Source: Acidobacteriota bacterium (GTDB lineage Bacteria > Actinomycetota > AC-67). From it: a stretch of 37,788 bases of DNA. The DNA is taken from contig JACQXY010000018.1 in assembly GCA_016208485.1 (NCBI GenBank), forward strand, positions 1 through 37,788, written 5' to 3'. The translations under genes were made by a program, and so were the position numbers. The notes beneath the pieces are model-generated. The model was not told the DNA's origin, searched no databases, and saw only the letters and a program-made list of their open reading frames with translations. Positions 15,426 through 24,052 of the stretch are shown here, piece by piece (positions within the stretch are counted from its first letter, which is position 1; the number at the start of each line of letters is the position of its first letter).

Positions 15426-16598
15426 CTACAGCCCGAGCGTGCGCGCGATCACCAGGCGCTGGATCTCGCTCGTGCCTTCGACGATCCTGAGCATGCGCAC
15501 GAAGCGGAAGATGCGCTCGACCGGCCCTTCGGTCAGGTAGCCCATCCCGCCGAACACCTGGACCGCGCGGTCGGCGACGCGGTTGACCATCTCGGTGTTG
15601 AAGAGCTTCACCATGGAGGACTCGCGCATCGGCTGCTCGCCCTGATCGACCATCCAGGCGAGGTGGTAGGTCATCCAGCGCGCGGCCTCGATCTCGACGG
15701 CGGAGTCGGCGAGCATCCACTGGATCGCCTGGAACTTCCCGATGGGCTTGCCGAATGCGCGGCGTTCCTTCGCGTAGTCGGCCGCGACCCGCACGCAGTA
15801 GTCGGCGAGCCCGAGGCACATGGCGCCGATGTAGGCGCGCCCGGAGTTCAGGAACTTCATCGCGGCGTAGAAGCCGAACCCGTCCTGGCCGATGATGTTG
15901 GTTGCCGGCACGCGGCAGTCCTCGAAGATCAGCTCGACCTGGTTGGTCTCTCCCGCCATGGTCTTCTGGTGCTTGCCGACCGTGAAGCCGGGGGTGCCCT
16001 TGTCCACGATGAACGCGGTGATCCCGCCCTGGGCGCGCTTCTCGGCGTCGGTCACGGCGAACACGATCGCGAAGTCGGCGTGCGCGCCGTTGGTGATGAA
16101 GTGCTTGACCCCGTTCAGGACGTAGTGGTCGCCGTCGCGCACCGCGCGCGTGCGGATCGCCTGGGCGTCGCTGCCGGCGTCGGGCTCGGTGAGCGCGAAG
16201 CACATCGTGGTCTCGGCCTTGACCAGCGGCACGAGGTACTTCTTCTGCAGCTCGGGGGAGCACTCGAGCAGGAGACGAGTTGGCGCTTCGGGGTTCGGGG
16301 GCCCGAGCACGAACATGCCGAAGCGAAGGCCGCTCTGGCCGAGCGCCTCGACGAGCAGCGTGTAGCCGAGGGTCGACAGGTCCCAGCCGCCGACCGACTC
16401 CGGGAGGTGAGCCCCGTAGTAGCCGATCTCCGCGGAGCGCCGCCGGAGCGCGAGTCCGGCCTCGCGCATCTCGTCGGTCCACTCGTCGTCCTGGATCTCG
16501 CGCCGGTAGCGCTCGTCGACCGGGCGCACCTCGCGCTCGAGGAAGGACTTGAACGAGGAGCGAACCTCGTCCAGCTCCGGGGGTACCGCGAAATCCAT
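15426..16598 (-). CDS. acyl-CoA dehydrogenase
   Basis: 390 aa from ATG 16598, preceded by AGGAGG. Both family signatures are present: CFALTEPDAGSDA (FAD/substrate loop) and QVFGGMGYLTEGPVERIFR. The catalytic glutamate is in RIVEGTSEIQR. The enzyme makes a trans-2 double bond in an acyl-CoA and passes electrons to ETF. The chain-length preference is not evident. Stand-alone gene divergent from the NUDIX gene; no other beta-oxidation genes are nearby. Confidence 0.93.
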   Translation of the reverse strand: MDFAVPPELDEVRSSFKSFLEREVRPVDERYRREIQDDEWTDEMREAGLALRRRSAEIGYYGAHLPESVGGWDLSTLGYTLLVEALGQSGLRFGMFVLGPPNPEAPTRLLLECSPELQKKYLVPLVKAETTMCFALTEPDAGSDAQAIRTRAVRDGDHYVLNGVKHFITNGAHADFAIVFAVTDAEKRAQGGITAFIVDKGTPGFTVGKHQKTMAGETNQVELIFEDCRVPATNIIGQDGFGFYAAMKFLNSGRAYIGAMCLGLADYCVRVAADYAKERRAFGKPIGKFQAIQWMLADSAVEIEAARWMTYHLAWMVDQGEQPMRESSMVKLFNTEMVNRVADRAVQVFGGMGYLTEGPVERIFRFVRMLRIVEGTSEIQRLVIARTLGL

Positions 16599-16673
16599 TC
16601 GAAACCCTCCTGGTCGGCGTCGGCCCCATGCTACCGGGGCACCCGACCGACGCGCCGCCGCTCGGGGGGTTGC

Positions 16674-16679
16674 TACGAT
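16674..16679 (+). promoter_or_regulatory. -10 element of NUDIX-MBL genes
   Basis: TACGAT nine nt before ATG 16689; a start-proximal promoter like others in this window. Confidence 0.4.
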
Positions 16680-16688
16680 GCTCGGGAG

Positions 16689-17489
16689 ATGCCAGACGCG
16701 CCTTACGAGCCCGCGGTCCCGCGCGACTCGGCCACCGTGATCCTCGCCCGCGACGGTGCCGGGGGCCTCGAGGTCTTCATGCTCGAGCGCCACCTGAAGA
16801 GCGACTTCGCGGGAGGCGCATACGTCTTCCCCGGCGGGACCGTCGACGAGCGCGACTGCGACCCCGAACTCGCCGAAGTGACCGACGGCCTCCCCCCGGA
16901 CGCAGACGCGCTCTACGGCGCGCCGCCCGAGCGCGCGATCGGGTTTCCGGTGTGCGCGATCCGGGAGACCTTCGAGGAGGCAGGGGTGCTCCTCGCGCGC
17001 GCGGATGGCGGCCGGCCGGTTCGCCTGGACGGCGGGGACGGTCCCCTGCGCCGCGCGCGGCGGCGGCTCCACGCGCGCGAGATCGGCGCGCTCGATCTCG
17101 CGCGGACGGAAGGGATCCGGCTCGCCGCCGACCTTCTCCACTTCTACGCGCGCTGGATCACTCCGGAGCTGGCGCCGCGCCGCTACGACGCTCGCTTCTT
17201 CGTGGCCGCGATCCCGGACGGCCAGGAGCCGGTCCACGACGAAGTGGAAACCACGGCGGGAGAGTGGCTGCGGCCGGCCGGCGCGCTCCAGAGCGCGCGC
17301 GCCGGCGCACTCACGATCATCTTCCCGACGCGCAAGATGCTCGAGTCGCTCGCGCCCTTCGGGTCGGTGGCCGAGCTGATCGCCGCCTGCCGGGGCCGGC
17401 GCCCGGAGCCGGTCATGCCGCGGGTCGTGCTGCGGGGCGGCGCCGCGCGGATCCTGCTGCCGGGCGACCCGGTCGAGCACGAGCCGTGA
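16689..17489 (+). CDS. NUDIX hydrolase (NUDT7/NUDT19-like split box)
   Basis: 266 aa. AYVFPGGTVDERD and, about 45 residues later, AIRETFEEAGVLLA form a Nudix box with the enlarged insertion seen in coenzyme-A-type NUDT7/NUDT19 relatives. The RETFEEAG part holds the metal-binding glutamates. Likely cleaves a pyrophosphate in CoA derivatives or NDP-linked metabolites; the substrate is not fixed. It overlaps the following MBL gene by 4 nt (GTGA). M. tuberculosis also has a NUDIX gene (Rv3672c) near its MBL gene. Confidence 0.88.
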   Translation: MPDAPYEPAVPRDSATVILARDGAGGLEVFMLERHLKSDFAGGAYVFPGGTVDERDCDPELAEVTDGLPPDADALYGAPPERAIGFPVCAIRETFEEAGVLLARADGGRPVRLDGGDGPLRRARRRLHAREIGALDLARTEGIRLAADLLHFYARWITPELAPRRYDARFFVAAIPDGQEPVHDEVETTAGEWLRPAGALQSARAGALTIIFPTRKMLESLAPFGSVAELIAACRGRRPEPVMPRVVLRGGAARILLPGDPVEHEP

Positions 17490-18316
17490 CCGCCGCGCGC
17501 GTGACGCGCCTGTCGCCGCTCGTGCGCGCGGTGCTCGCGCCCAACCCGTCGCCGATGACCCTCGAGGGGACGAACACCTACGTCATCGGGCGCCCCGGCG
17601 AGGGCGCGATCGTCCTCGACCCGGGTCCGGCGGACGATGAGCATCTCGCGCGCGTGCGCGCCGAGGCCGGTGAGATCTCCCTCGTGCTGCTCACCCACTG
17701 GCACCCCGATCACGCCGAGGGAGCCGACGGCCTCGCCGAGATGTGCCGCGCGCCGATCGCGGCGGCCGCGGGCTCGCGCGACGACGCGATCGCGCTTGCC
17801 GACGGCGAGGAGATCGGGCAGGAGATCGGGCAGGGCCGGGCCGTCCTGCGCGCGCTGGCCACCCCCGGCCACTCGGGCGATCACCTCTGCTTCCTGCTCG
17901 AGGACGAGGGCACGCTGTTCACCGGCGACCACATCCTGGGTTTCGGGACGTCCGTCATCGCGCCGCCCGACGGGGATATGGAAGCCTACGTCCGTTCCCT
18001 CGAGCGGCTGCGCGACGTGGACGTGCGCCGGATGTTCCCCGGTCATGGGCCGGTGATCGACGAGCCGTCCGCGATCCTCGAGTACTACATAGACCATCGC
18101 CTCGAGCGCGAGCGGCAGGTGATGGAGGGGCTCGCGCGCGGGCCGGCGACCGTGGGGGACCTGGTGGCCGCGATCTACTTCGACGTCGACCCCGAGCTGC
18201 ACCCCGCCGCCGCGCTCACGGTCGCCGCCCACCTCGCCAAGCTCGAGCGCGAGGGGCTCGCGCGCGAGCAGGGTGGCCGCTGGACCGCTCCCCGCGCCAA
18301 TACAATGCCGGTGTGA
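17486..18316 (+). CDS. metallo-beta-lactamase fold hydrolase (LACTB2/Rv3677c-like)
   Basis: 276 aa, GTG start in a GTGA overlap. Metal ligands: HWHPDH, ATPGHSGDH, FTGDHILG and FPGHGP, in the family order. The C-terminal winged-helix domain (PATVGDLVAAIYFDVDPELHPAA, then HLAKLEREGLAREQ) is typical of LACTB2-like proteins, which are hydrolases or endoribonucleases of single-stranded RNA. The orthologous gene sits beside ridA in mycobacteria. Its end overlaps the cyclase gene by 4 nt. Confidence 0.9.
   Translation: MTAARVTRLSPLVRAVLAPNPSPMTLEGTNTYVIGRPGEGAIVLDPGPADDEHLARVRAEAGEISLVLLTHWHPDHAEGADGLAEMCRAPIAAAAGSRDDAIALADGEEIGQEIGQGRAVLRALATPGHSGDHLCFLLEDEGTLFTGDHILGFGTSVIAPPDGDMEAYVRSLERLRDVDVRRMFPGHGPVIDEPSAILEYYIDHRLERERQVMEGLARGPATVGDLVAAIYFDVDPELHPAAALTVAAHLAKLEREGLAREQGGRWTAPRANTMPV
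18301..18306 (+). promoter_or_regulatory. -10 element for leaderless cyclase transcript
   Basis: TACAAT, then GCCGGT, then GTG 18313. It lies inside the end of the MBL gene, so the cyclase may be both coupled to MBL and made from its own leaderless mRNA. Confidence 0.45.
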
Positions 18317-21300
18317 GCGCCATCTGCCCGCGGTGCGGCACCTCCCTCCCCGGGGGAGCGCAGTTCTGTTCCTCCTGCGGCTTCGCCCTGACGGAGGCGC
18401 GCGAGGAACGGCGTGTCGTCTCCGTCCTCTTCGGCGACCTCACCGGGTTCACCGAGATGTCCGAGCGGCTCGATCCAGAGGAGGTCAAGGCGATCGTCGA
18501 TCGTGCCTTCGAGGGGCTCGCCGAGCTGGTCACTCTCTACGGGGGCCGGGTCGACAAGGTCCTCGGCGACGAGATCATGGCAGTCTTCGGCGCGCCGCAG
18601 GCGCACGAGGACGATCCCGAGCGCGCGGTGCGCGCCGGGCTCGAGATGCAGCGGCAGCTCGCGCGGTTCTCGCGCGACCTCGAGCGGGACCGGGACGTGC
18701 GGCTCCGGATGCGGATCGGCATCAACACCGGCGAGGTGGTCGCCGGTGTCCTCGGCGGCGGCGACGCCTACACGGTCCTCGGCGACGCGGTGAACATCGC
18801 CAAGCGCATCGAGAGCGCGGCGGAACCCGGGCAGACGCCCGTTGGCGAACCGACGTACGTGGCGACCGCGGGGTGCATCGAGTACCGCGACCGGCCGCCG
18901 GTCGTGGCGAAGGGCAAGCAGGAGCCGCTCCAGGTGTGGGAGGCGCTCGCCGAGCGCGTGCTGCCCGGCACGCACGAGCACCGGCGCACGGAGGCTCCGC
19001 TCGTCGGCCGGGACGAGGAGCTGACGGTCCTGGACGCGCTCGCCCGCATCGTCGAGCGGGACCGCCGCACGCTCGTGGTCACGATCGTCGGAGACGCCGG
19101 CATGGGCAAGAGCCGGGTCGCCGAGGAGTTCGCCCGCCGGCTCGAGCCGCGCGGCCGGGTGGTGGCCGGGCAATCCCTTCCCTACGGCATGGCGTCGCCG
19201 TGGTTCGCCCTGGAGGAGATCGTGCGCTCGGCGCTCGACGTCGACCCGGAGGCGTCCCCCGAGATCGCGCGCGCTCGGGTCGCCGAGCGCCTCGCGCACC
19301 TCGGTCTCACCGGGGAGACCCAACGCCTGCTGCGGATCGCGCGGCTGGCGGAGCCGGCTCCGGCCGGCGCGGTTGCGCGCAGCGGCGGGCCGGCGGCCGG
19401 CAGAGGTGTGCGCCCGGGGACGGAGGCGCTCGACGCGTCGCTCGCGCTGCTCCGGGCGCTCGCCGGGCGCGAGGATCTGCTCGTGCTCGCCTTTCACGAG
19501 GCGCACTGGGCCGAGGACGAGCTGCTCGACTTCGTCGCCACGCTGTCGGACCGCGCGCGGGACGTCCCGCTCATGGTCCTTTGCCTCGCGCGCACCGAGC
19601 TGCTCGAGCGCCGCCCGGCGTGGGCGGGGCGCCCCGGCTCGCTGTTGCTGCAGCTCGAGCCTCTCCCGCACGATCGGGCCGAGGAGCTCCTCGACGCGCT
19701 GCCGGAGGCCGGCGCGATCCACCCGGCCCTGCGCGAGCGCGTGCTCGAGCGCGCCGGCGGGAACCCGTTCTACCTCGAGGAGCTGGTCCGGCTCCTCGTC
19801 GAGCAGCAGGCGATCGGCGTGCGCCCGACGGTGCTCGCCGTCCCCGGCAGCGTCCAAGGGATCGTCGCCGCGCGCCTCGACGGGCTCGCGCCCGACGCGA
19901 GGCGGCTCCTGCAAGCGGCGTCGGTCGCCGGCGACCAGTTCTGGCCGGGCGCCCTGGAGCGGCTCGAGCCCGACCTCGGGGGCCCCGAGATCGGGATGCT
20001 GCTCGAGGCGCTCTCCGGAAAGGACCTGGTGGAGCGGAGCGAGCCGTCCCGGATCCCCGGCCAGGCGGAGCTCCGGTTCCGCCAGACGATCGTGCGCGAG
20101 GTGGCGTACGCGGGCATCCCCAAGCAAGCGCGCGCCCGCGCGCATGCCACCGTCGCCGGGTGGCTCGAGGACGTCACGTGCGCGTGCGGGCGCGAGCGGG
20201 AGTTCTACGACCTGGTCGCGCACCACTACGAGCGCGCGACCATGCTCGCGCGCGAGGTCGGCGCCGAGGTCGAAGGGGCCGCTGCGAAGGCGCGGGAGTA
20301 CCTCGAGCGCGCGGGCGACGAGGCGCGGCGGCTCGACGCCGCCACCGCCGCGAGCGAGTTCTACGAGCGGGCGCTCGCGCTCGCCTCGGGCGATGCCGAC
20401 CGGCTTCACCTCGAGCTGCACCTTGCCGAGGCGCTCGTCGGCTGCTGGCGCCCGGCCGAGGCCGAGCATCACCTGTCCCGCGCCCTCGACGACGCGCGGC
20501 GGGCGGAGGACCTCCGGTTGGAGGGCAAGGCGTTGCGTCTCCTCGGAGACCTGCTCCGGATGAAGGGAGAGGTGGATCGGGCGCGCCCGCACCTGGAGCG
20601 CGCGCTCGAGATCGCGAAGGAGATGGGCGACGCCCCGGAGGAGGTCGAGGGCCTCCGGTCGCACGGCCTGGCCGACCTCTTCCAGGGCAGGCTGTCGGCT
20701 GCCGCTCTGTGGTTCCGGCAGTCGCTCGCCCGCTCCCGCGACATCGGCGACCGCCGCGCCGAAGGGTGGAGCCTTCAGAACCTCGCTTGGGCGAACATGG
20801 AACTCGGCCGCCTGGACGAGGCCATGGTGAGCGCGGACGAGGCCGCCGCGGTCTTCGCCGGCCTCGGTGACATCGAGGGGGTCGGGTGGTCGGCCGGGCT
20901 GCGCGCGTGGATCCTGGTGTTCCAGGGCAAGCTCTCGGAGGCGAACGAGACCGAGGTGCGCCTCGAGGAGGCGCTGTCGGCGGCCGGTCAGGTGTCGGCG
21001 GCCGGCCTCGCCGGTTTCGGCATCGCGATCGGGCGGGTGCTCCGCTCGATCATCGCCCTCTCGCAGGCGCGCCTCGGCGAGGCGGAGGCGCTCGCGCGCA
21101 GCGCGCTCGCGGTGTTCGAGGACACCCTGCGTCCGTGGGGGAGCGCGATGGGGCGCTACCCGCTCGGGATGGTCGCGATCATGCGTCGCGAGAACGCGGA
21201 GGCGCGCCGGATCCTCGACGAGGCGCTCCAGGCCGGCCGGCAGGCCGGCGACCCGCTCGTGCTCGCGCTGAGCGAGTTCGCGATGGGCCTCGCCCTCCTC

Positions 21301-21894
21301 GAGGACGGGGACGTCGACGGCGCCGAGCGCTGGCGGCGCCAAGCGTGGGAACGCACCGAGCGCGCGCAGGTGCAGTGGATCCGGAACGCGGGCCTGCGCT
21401 GGCTGGAGGGGAGGATCCTGTGGGCGCGCGGGCATCCCGAGGAGGCTCGCGCGGCGTTCGAGGAGGCTGCCCTCCTGCGCGGGCACGGTTTCGCGATGCG
21501 GGCCGCCGTCGAAGCGGATCTCGCGCTTCTCCTGTGCGAAGTGGGCGAGCCGGCCGCCGCGGTGGACGCCGCGCGCCGGGCGGTCGACACGGCGGGTGAG
21601 GACGTGCTCGCGCGCGCCCAGGGGTTGCGGGCGCTCGGGCGCTCTCTCGCCGAGGCGGGCAAGCCGGCCGACGGGGAGGCGGCCCTTCGAGAGGAGCTGG
21701 CGCTGCTCGCCGCCAGCGACTGGGAGCAGGAGCGGGTGCTCGCGCTCGCCCAACTCGCGCGGAACCTCGACGTCCTTCACCGCCGCGGCGAGGCCGGCGA
21801 GGCGCGTGCCGCCGCCCGGGCGGCGCTCGGGCGGCTGCCGGCGGGCGCGAGCCTGGGGTCCCTCGAGGACGCGATCGGCCCGCAGGCCGGATGA
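18313..21894 (+). CDS. class III adenylate cyclase with zinc ribbon, AAA ATPase and TPR domains
   Basis: 1193 aa. Zinc ribbon with Cys5, Cys8, Cys19 and Cys22. Cyclase domain about 33-205: metal aspartates Asp42 (FGDLTGFT) and Asp86 (KVLGDEIMAVFG), purine-specifying Lys82, Thr154 (AYTVLGD) where animal adenylate cyclases have Asp, and transition-state Asn161 and Arg165. Lys/Thr pairs are typical of bicarbonate-responsive class IIIb adenylate cyclases. A STAND-like ATPase follows: Walker A VGDAGMGKS, and LVLAFHEAHWAED in place of the usual FEDLHWAD. From about 640 to the end come TPR-like helices. Probably a cytosolic sensor converting ATP to cAMP. It occupies the place of crp next to the MBL gene in M. 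tuberculosis. Confidence 0.9.
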   Translation: MSAICPRCGTSLPGGAQFCSSCGFALTEAREERRVVSVLFGDLTGFTEMSERLDPEEVKAIVDRAFEGLAELVTLYGGRVDKVLGDEIMAVFGAPQAHEDDPERAVRAGLEMQRQLARFSRDLERDRDVRLRMRIGINTGEVVAGVLGGGDAYTVLGDAVNIAKRIESAAEPGQTPVGEPTYVATAGCIEYRDRPPVVAKGKQEPLQVWEALAERVLPGTHEHRRTEAPLVGRDEELTVLDALARIVERDRRTLVVTIVGDAGMGKSRVAEEFARRLEPRGRVVAGQSLPYGMASPWFALEEIVRSALDVDPEASPEIARARVAERLAHLGLTGETQRLLRIARLAEPAPAGAVARSGGPAAGRGVRPGTEALDASLALLRALAGREDLLVLAFHEAHWAEDELLDFVATLSDRARDVPLMVLCLARTELLERRPAWAGRPGSLLLQLEPLPHDRAEELLDALPEAGAIHPALRERVLERAGGNPFYLEELVRLLVEQQAIGVRPTVLAVPGSVQGIVAARLDGLAPDARRLLQAASVAGDQFWPGALERLEPDLGGPEIGMLLEALSGKDLVERSEPSRIPGQAELRFRQTIVREVAYAGIPKQARARAHATVAGWLEDVTCACGREREFYDLVAHHYERATMLAREVGAEVEGAAAKAREYLERAGDEARRLDAATAASEFYERALALASGDADRLHLELHLAEALVGCWRPAEAEHHLSRALDDARRAEDLRLEGKALRLLGDLLRMKGEVDRARPHLERALEIAKEMGDAPEEVEGLRSHGLADLFQGRLSAAALWFRQSLARSRDIGDRRAEGWSLQNLAWANMELGRLDEAMVSADEAAAVFAGLGDIEGVGWSAGLRAWILVFQGKLSEANETEVRLEEALSAAGQVSAAGLAGFGIAIGRVLRSIIALSQARLGEAEALARSALAVFEDTLRPWGSAMGRYPLGMVAIMRRENAEARRILDEALQAGRQAGDPLVLALSEFAMGLALLEDGDVDGAERWRRQAWERTERAQVQWIRNAGLRWLEGRILWARGHPEEARAAFEEAALLRGHGFAMRAAVEADLALLLCEVGEPAAAVDAARRAVDTAGEDVLARAQGLRALGRSLAEAGKPADGEAALREELALLAASDWEQERVLALAQLARNLDVLHRRGEAGEARAAARAALGRLPAGASLGSLEDAIGPQAG

Positions 21895-21984
21895 TGCGGA
21901 GCCCCCGAAGCATGGGGTGGATTCCGGCGGATTCTGCCTGTAGGGTCGCTGCGGAAGCCACGCCGGTGGGGGGAAGGAGGACTC

Positions 21985-22404
21985 ATGTTCAAGAAGATCC
22001 TCGTCGGTACCGACGGCTCCGACTCGGCGGCGAAGGCGGTCGAGCACGCGCTCGGGCTCGCCAAGAAGACCGGAGCGGAACTCCTGGTGGTCCACGCCTA
22101 CCCGAGCCCCGGCCAGGAGTCGGGACCGCCGTTCGGTCCCGCGGAGCCGACTCCCTACGTCGAGATCGGCAAGAGCATCCTGCAGGACGTCGAGAGGCGC
22201 TTCGCCGGCGCGAAGCTCCGAACTCTTCTCCGGGAGGGTGCGCCTGAGGACGTCATCGTCGAGGCCGCCGAGGACGAGGGGGTCGATCTCGTCGTCGTCG
22301 GCAACCGCGGCATGGCAGGCACGAAGCGATTCCTGCTCGGCAGCGTCCCGAACCGCGTCTCGCACCATGCGCCCTGCACGGTTCTGATCGTCCACACCAC
22401 TTGA
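21985..22404 (+). CDS. universal stress protein, UspA family (1)
   Basis: 139 aa, one Usp domain. FKKILVGTDGSDSA at the N-terminus and the ATP-binding motif G-x2-G-x9-GS (GNRGMAGTKRFLLGSVPN) near the C-terminus, so the ATP-binding subtype. It starts after GGAAGGAGG and lies 90 nt downstream of the cyclase gene. It is followed by a paralogue with nearly the same C-terminal third. In actinobacteria, USPs respond to hypoxia and stress, and some bind cAMP, which would fit the adjacent cyclase (inference). Confidence 0.9.
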   Translation: MFKKILVGTDGSDSAAKAVEHALGLAKKTGAELLVVHAYPSPGQESGPPFGPAEPTPYVEIGKSILQDVERRFAGAKLRTLLREGAPEDVIVEAAEDEGVDLVVVGNRGMAGTKRFLLGSVPNRVSHHAPCTVLIVHTT

Positions 22405-22460
22405 CCGGCGACCGAGCGGCCGGCTCGGGAGCGAGCACGACTGACGAAAGGGGCGAGTCG

Positions 22461-22829
22461 ATGTACCGGAAGGTCTTGATGGCCACGGACGGCTCCGCGA
22501 CCGCGTCGAAGGCCGTCCGTCTCGGAGCCGATCTGGCACGGGCCGTCGGCGCCGAGGCGATCCTGCTCCACGTGGGCGAGGCGGACCGGGGTCGCGAGGT
22601 GCTGAGCGGCGTGTCGAAGGAGGTCGGCAAGGGGCTCTCGGTCTCCACGCGAACGGTGCAGGGCGATCCCGCAGATAAGATCATCGAGGTCGCCGAGGCG
22701 GAGGGAGTGGACCTCATCGTCGTCGGCAATAAGGGGATGACCGGCGCCTCGCGATTCCTGCTTGGGAGCGTGCCGAACCAGGTCTCGCACCATGCGCCCT
22801 GCCACGTGCTGATCGTCAAGACGACCTGA
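22461..22829 (+). CDS. universal stress protein, UspA family (2)
   Basis: 122 aa from ATG 22461 (AAAGGGG upstream); an upstream in-frame extension is not protein-like. MYRKVLMATDGSATASKAV and GNKGMTGASRFLLGSVPN are the Usp nucleotide-binding elements. The last 30 residues (LLGSVPNQVSHHAPCHVLIV) nearly repeat the previous gene, showing a tandem duplication. It is shorter than typical USPs (about 140-150 aa) because the loop before the middle helix is reduced. Confidence 0.9.
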   Translation: MYRKVLMATDGSATASKAVRLGADLARAVGAEAILLHVGEADRGREVLSGVSKEVGKGLSVSTRTVQGDPADKIIEVAEAEGVDLIVVGNKGMTGASRFLLGSVPNQVSHHAPCHVLIVKTT

Positions 22830-22850
22830 CGCGCGGCCCTCGCGCGCGCC

Positions 22851-23651
22851 TCACGCCGGCGACCCTCCGAGGAAGCGTCCGACCAGCGCGGCGAACTCCG
22901 CGGGGCGATCGAGCATCGAGAGGGGCTCGGGCCAGATTCGCACCTCGGCTCCCGGCAACAGCTCCCCGAGCCTGCGCGCCACCGCCGCGGGGTGGATGGG
23001 GTCGCCCTCGTGGCCGAGCACGAGCGCCGGCGCGGCCACTCGGCGAAGCGCCTCCGAGTCGGCCACCGGAGCGGGTCCTGCCGCGAACGCGCGGAGGGCG
23101 CGGGAGACCCCGGTTGCGTTCATTCGCATCACGCGCCGGCGCACGAGCGCTCGCCAGCGAGGTCGCCGCTCGAACAGCGGCGCGAACTCCGGCGCCGCGA
23201 GGAGCATCTCCGCGACCGCGTCGAGGTCCCCGGTCTCGAGGCGCTCGGCGAAGGCGATGAAGGAGTCGGCGGCTTGCCGGGCCGATGAGTCGATGGAGGC
23301 GGGGATGAAGAAGGCCACTCGCTCGAACCGGTCCGGGTGGTCGGCGAGCAGGTTCATGATCGCGCCGGCGCCCATCGAGACTCCGAACGCGCGCGTAGCG
23401 CCGAACCGGTCGGCGACGGTCTCCAGGTCCCGGCGCATCGCGTCGTGGCCGTATCCCGCCCGCTCCGGGGGGGAGTCGCTCCGGCCGTGCCCCCGGAAGT
23501 CGAAGAGGACCCGGGTGCCCGGCGCGCGCGCGGCCATCGGCGCAACTTCGTCCGCCGAGGATGTGACTCCGTGCGCGAACACCGTGACCGGCTCGCCCTC
23601 GCCGCGCCGGTCCACCCACAGCCGGCAGTCGGGGCCGGCGACGAACGGCAT
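22851..23651 (-). CDS. alpha/beta hydrolase, possibly lacking the catalytic histidine
   Basis: 266 aa from ATG 23651. Oxyanion region FAHGVTSS, RGHGRSD loop, nucleophile elbow GVSMGAG and acid GHEGD are all visible. The C-terminal segment reads EVRIWPEPLSMLDRPAEF; relatives have a GH motif between the last strand and this helix, and here the loop is short with no histidine. The reaction is therefore uncertain. TACGCT lies exactly 6 nt before the ATG on the minus strand (23662-23657), so a leaderless start is likely. Divergent from the GroES-like gene. Confidence 0.8.
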   Translation of the reverse strand: MPFVAGPDCRLWVDRRGEGEPVTVFAHGVTSSADEVAPMAARAPGTRVLFDFRGHGRSDSPPERAGYGHDAMRRDLETVADRFGATRAFGVSMGAGAIMNLLADHPDRFERVAFFIPASIDSSARQAADSFIAFAERLETGDLDAVAEMLLAAPEFAPLFERRPRWRALVRRRVMRMNATGVSRALRAFAAGPAPVADSEALRRVAAPALVLGHEGDPIHPAAVARRLGELLPGAEVRIWPEPLSMLDRPAEFAALVGRFLGGSPA

Positions 23652-23656
23652 GGGCC

Positions 23657-23701
23657 CAGCGTACCGGAGCCCTGCGGCCTCATCCCGGGTGGCGCTATTG
23701 T
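23657..23701. promoter_or_regulatory. paired divergent -10 elements of two leaderless genes
   Basis: Minus strand: TACGCT (23662-23657) then 6 nt then ATG 23651. Plus strand: TATTGT (23696-23701) then GAGGGC then ATG 23708. Both genes lack a Shine-Dalgarno sequence at the right distance. Confidence 0.5.
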
Positions 23702-23707
23702 GAGGGC

Positions 23708-24052
23708 ATGGTGGAGCCAAGGCGGATGCGGGACCTCGAGAGCGGCCAGTCGGTCCGGATGACGGCCGATCGCGTCCTGATCAAGAAGCCGACCGACGGC
23801 GAGCGTCACTCCAAAGGCGGGCTCGTCATCCCCGCGACCGCGGCGAGCGTCAACCGGCGCTGCCAGTGGAGCGAAGTGGTCGCCGTGGGCCCGAACGTGC
23901 GCAACATCGAGCCGGGTGACTCCGTTCTCCACCTGCCCGAGAGCGGCCTCGAGGTCGAGATCCGGCGCGAGGAGTACGTGCTCCTGCGCGAGCGCGACAT
24001 TCACGCCGTCGGGAGCCTCCGCGGCGACGCCGGCACCGGGCTCTACCTGTAG
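23708..24052 (+). CDS. GroES-like (Cpn10) co-chaperonin family protein
   Basis: 114 aa. The Cpn10 fold is recognisable: DRVLIKKPTDGERHSKGGLVIPATA, EVVAVGPNVRNIEPGDSVLHLPES, and EVEIRREEYVLLRERDIHAV. The mobile loop (ERHSKGGLVIPAT) lacks the classical GGIVL sequence but has GGLVI. No groEL is adjacent. It may be an accessory GroES-like protein found in actinobacteria rather than the main GroES. Extensions of about 20 residues at the N-terminus and 15 at the C-terminus exceed the ~97-aa norm. Confidence 0.78.
   Translation: MVEPRRMRDLESGQSVRMTADRVLIKKPTDGERHSKGGLVIPATAASVNRRCQWSEVVAVGPNVRNIEPGDSVLHLPESGLEVEIRREEYVLLRERDIHAVGSLRGDAGTGLYL

Noticed and set aside
15426..17480. 684-codon frame as a fused acyl-CoA dehydrogenase
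   Set aside because: The first ~294 codons are antisense to the NUDIX gene; the true start is ATG 16598 behind AGGAGG.
18175..22539. 1454-codon open frame on the minus strand opposite the cyclase
   Set aside because: It is the antisense of a gene with strong domain matches. Its Arg/Leu/Pro-rich product has no recognisable domain; long antisense frames are common at this GC level.
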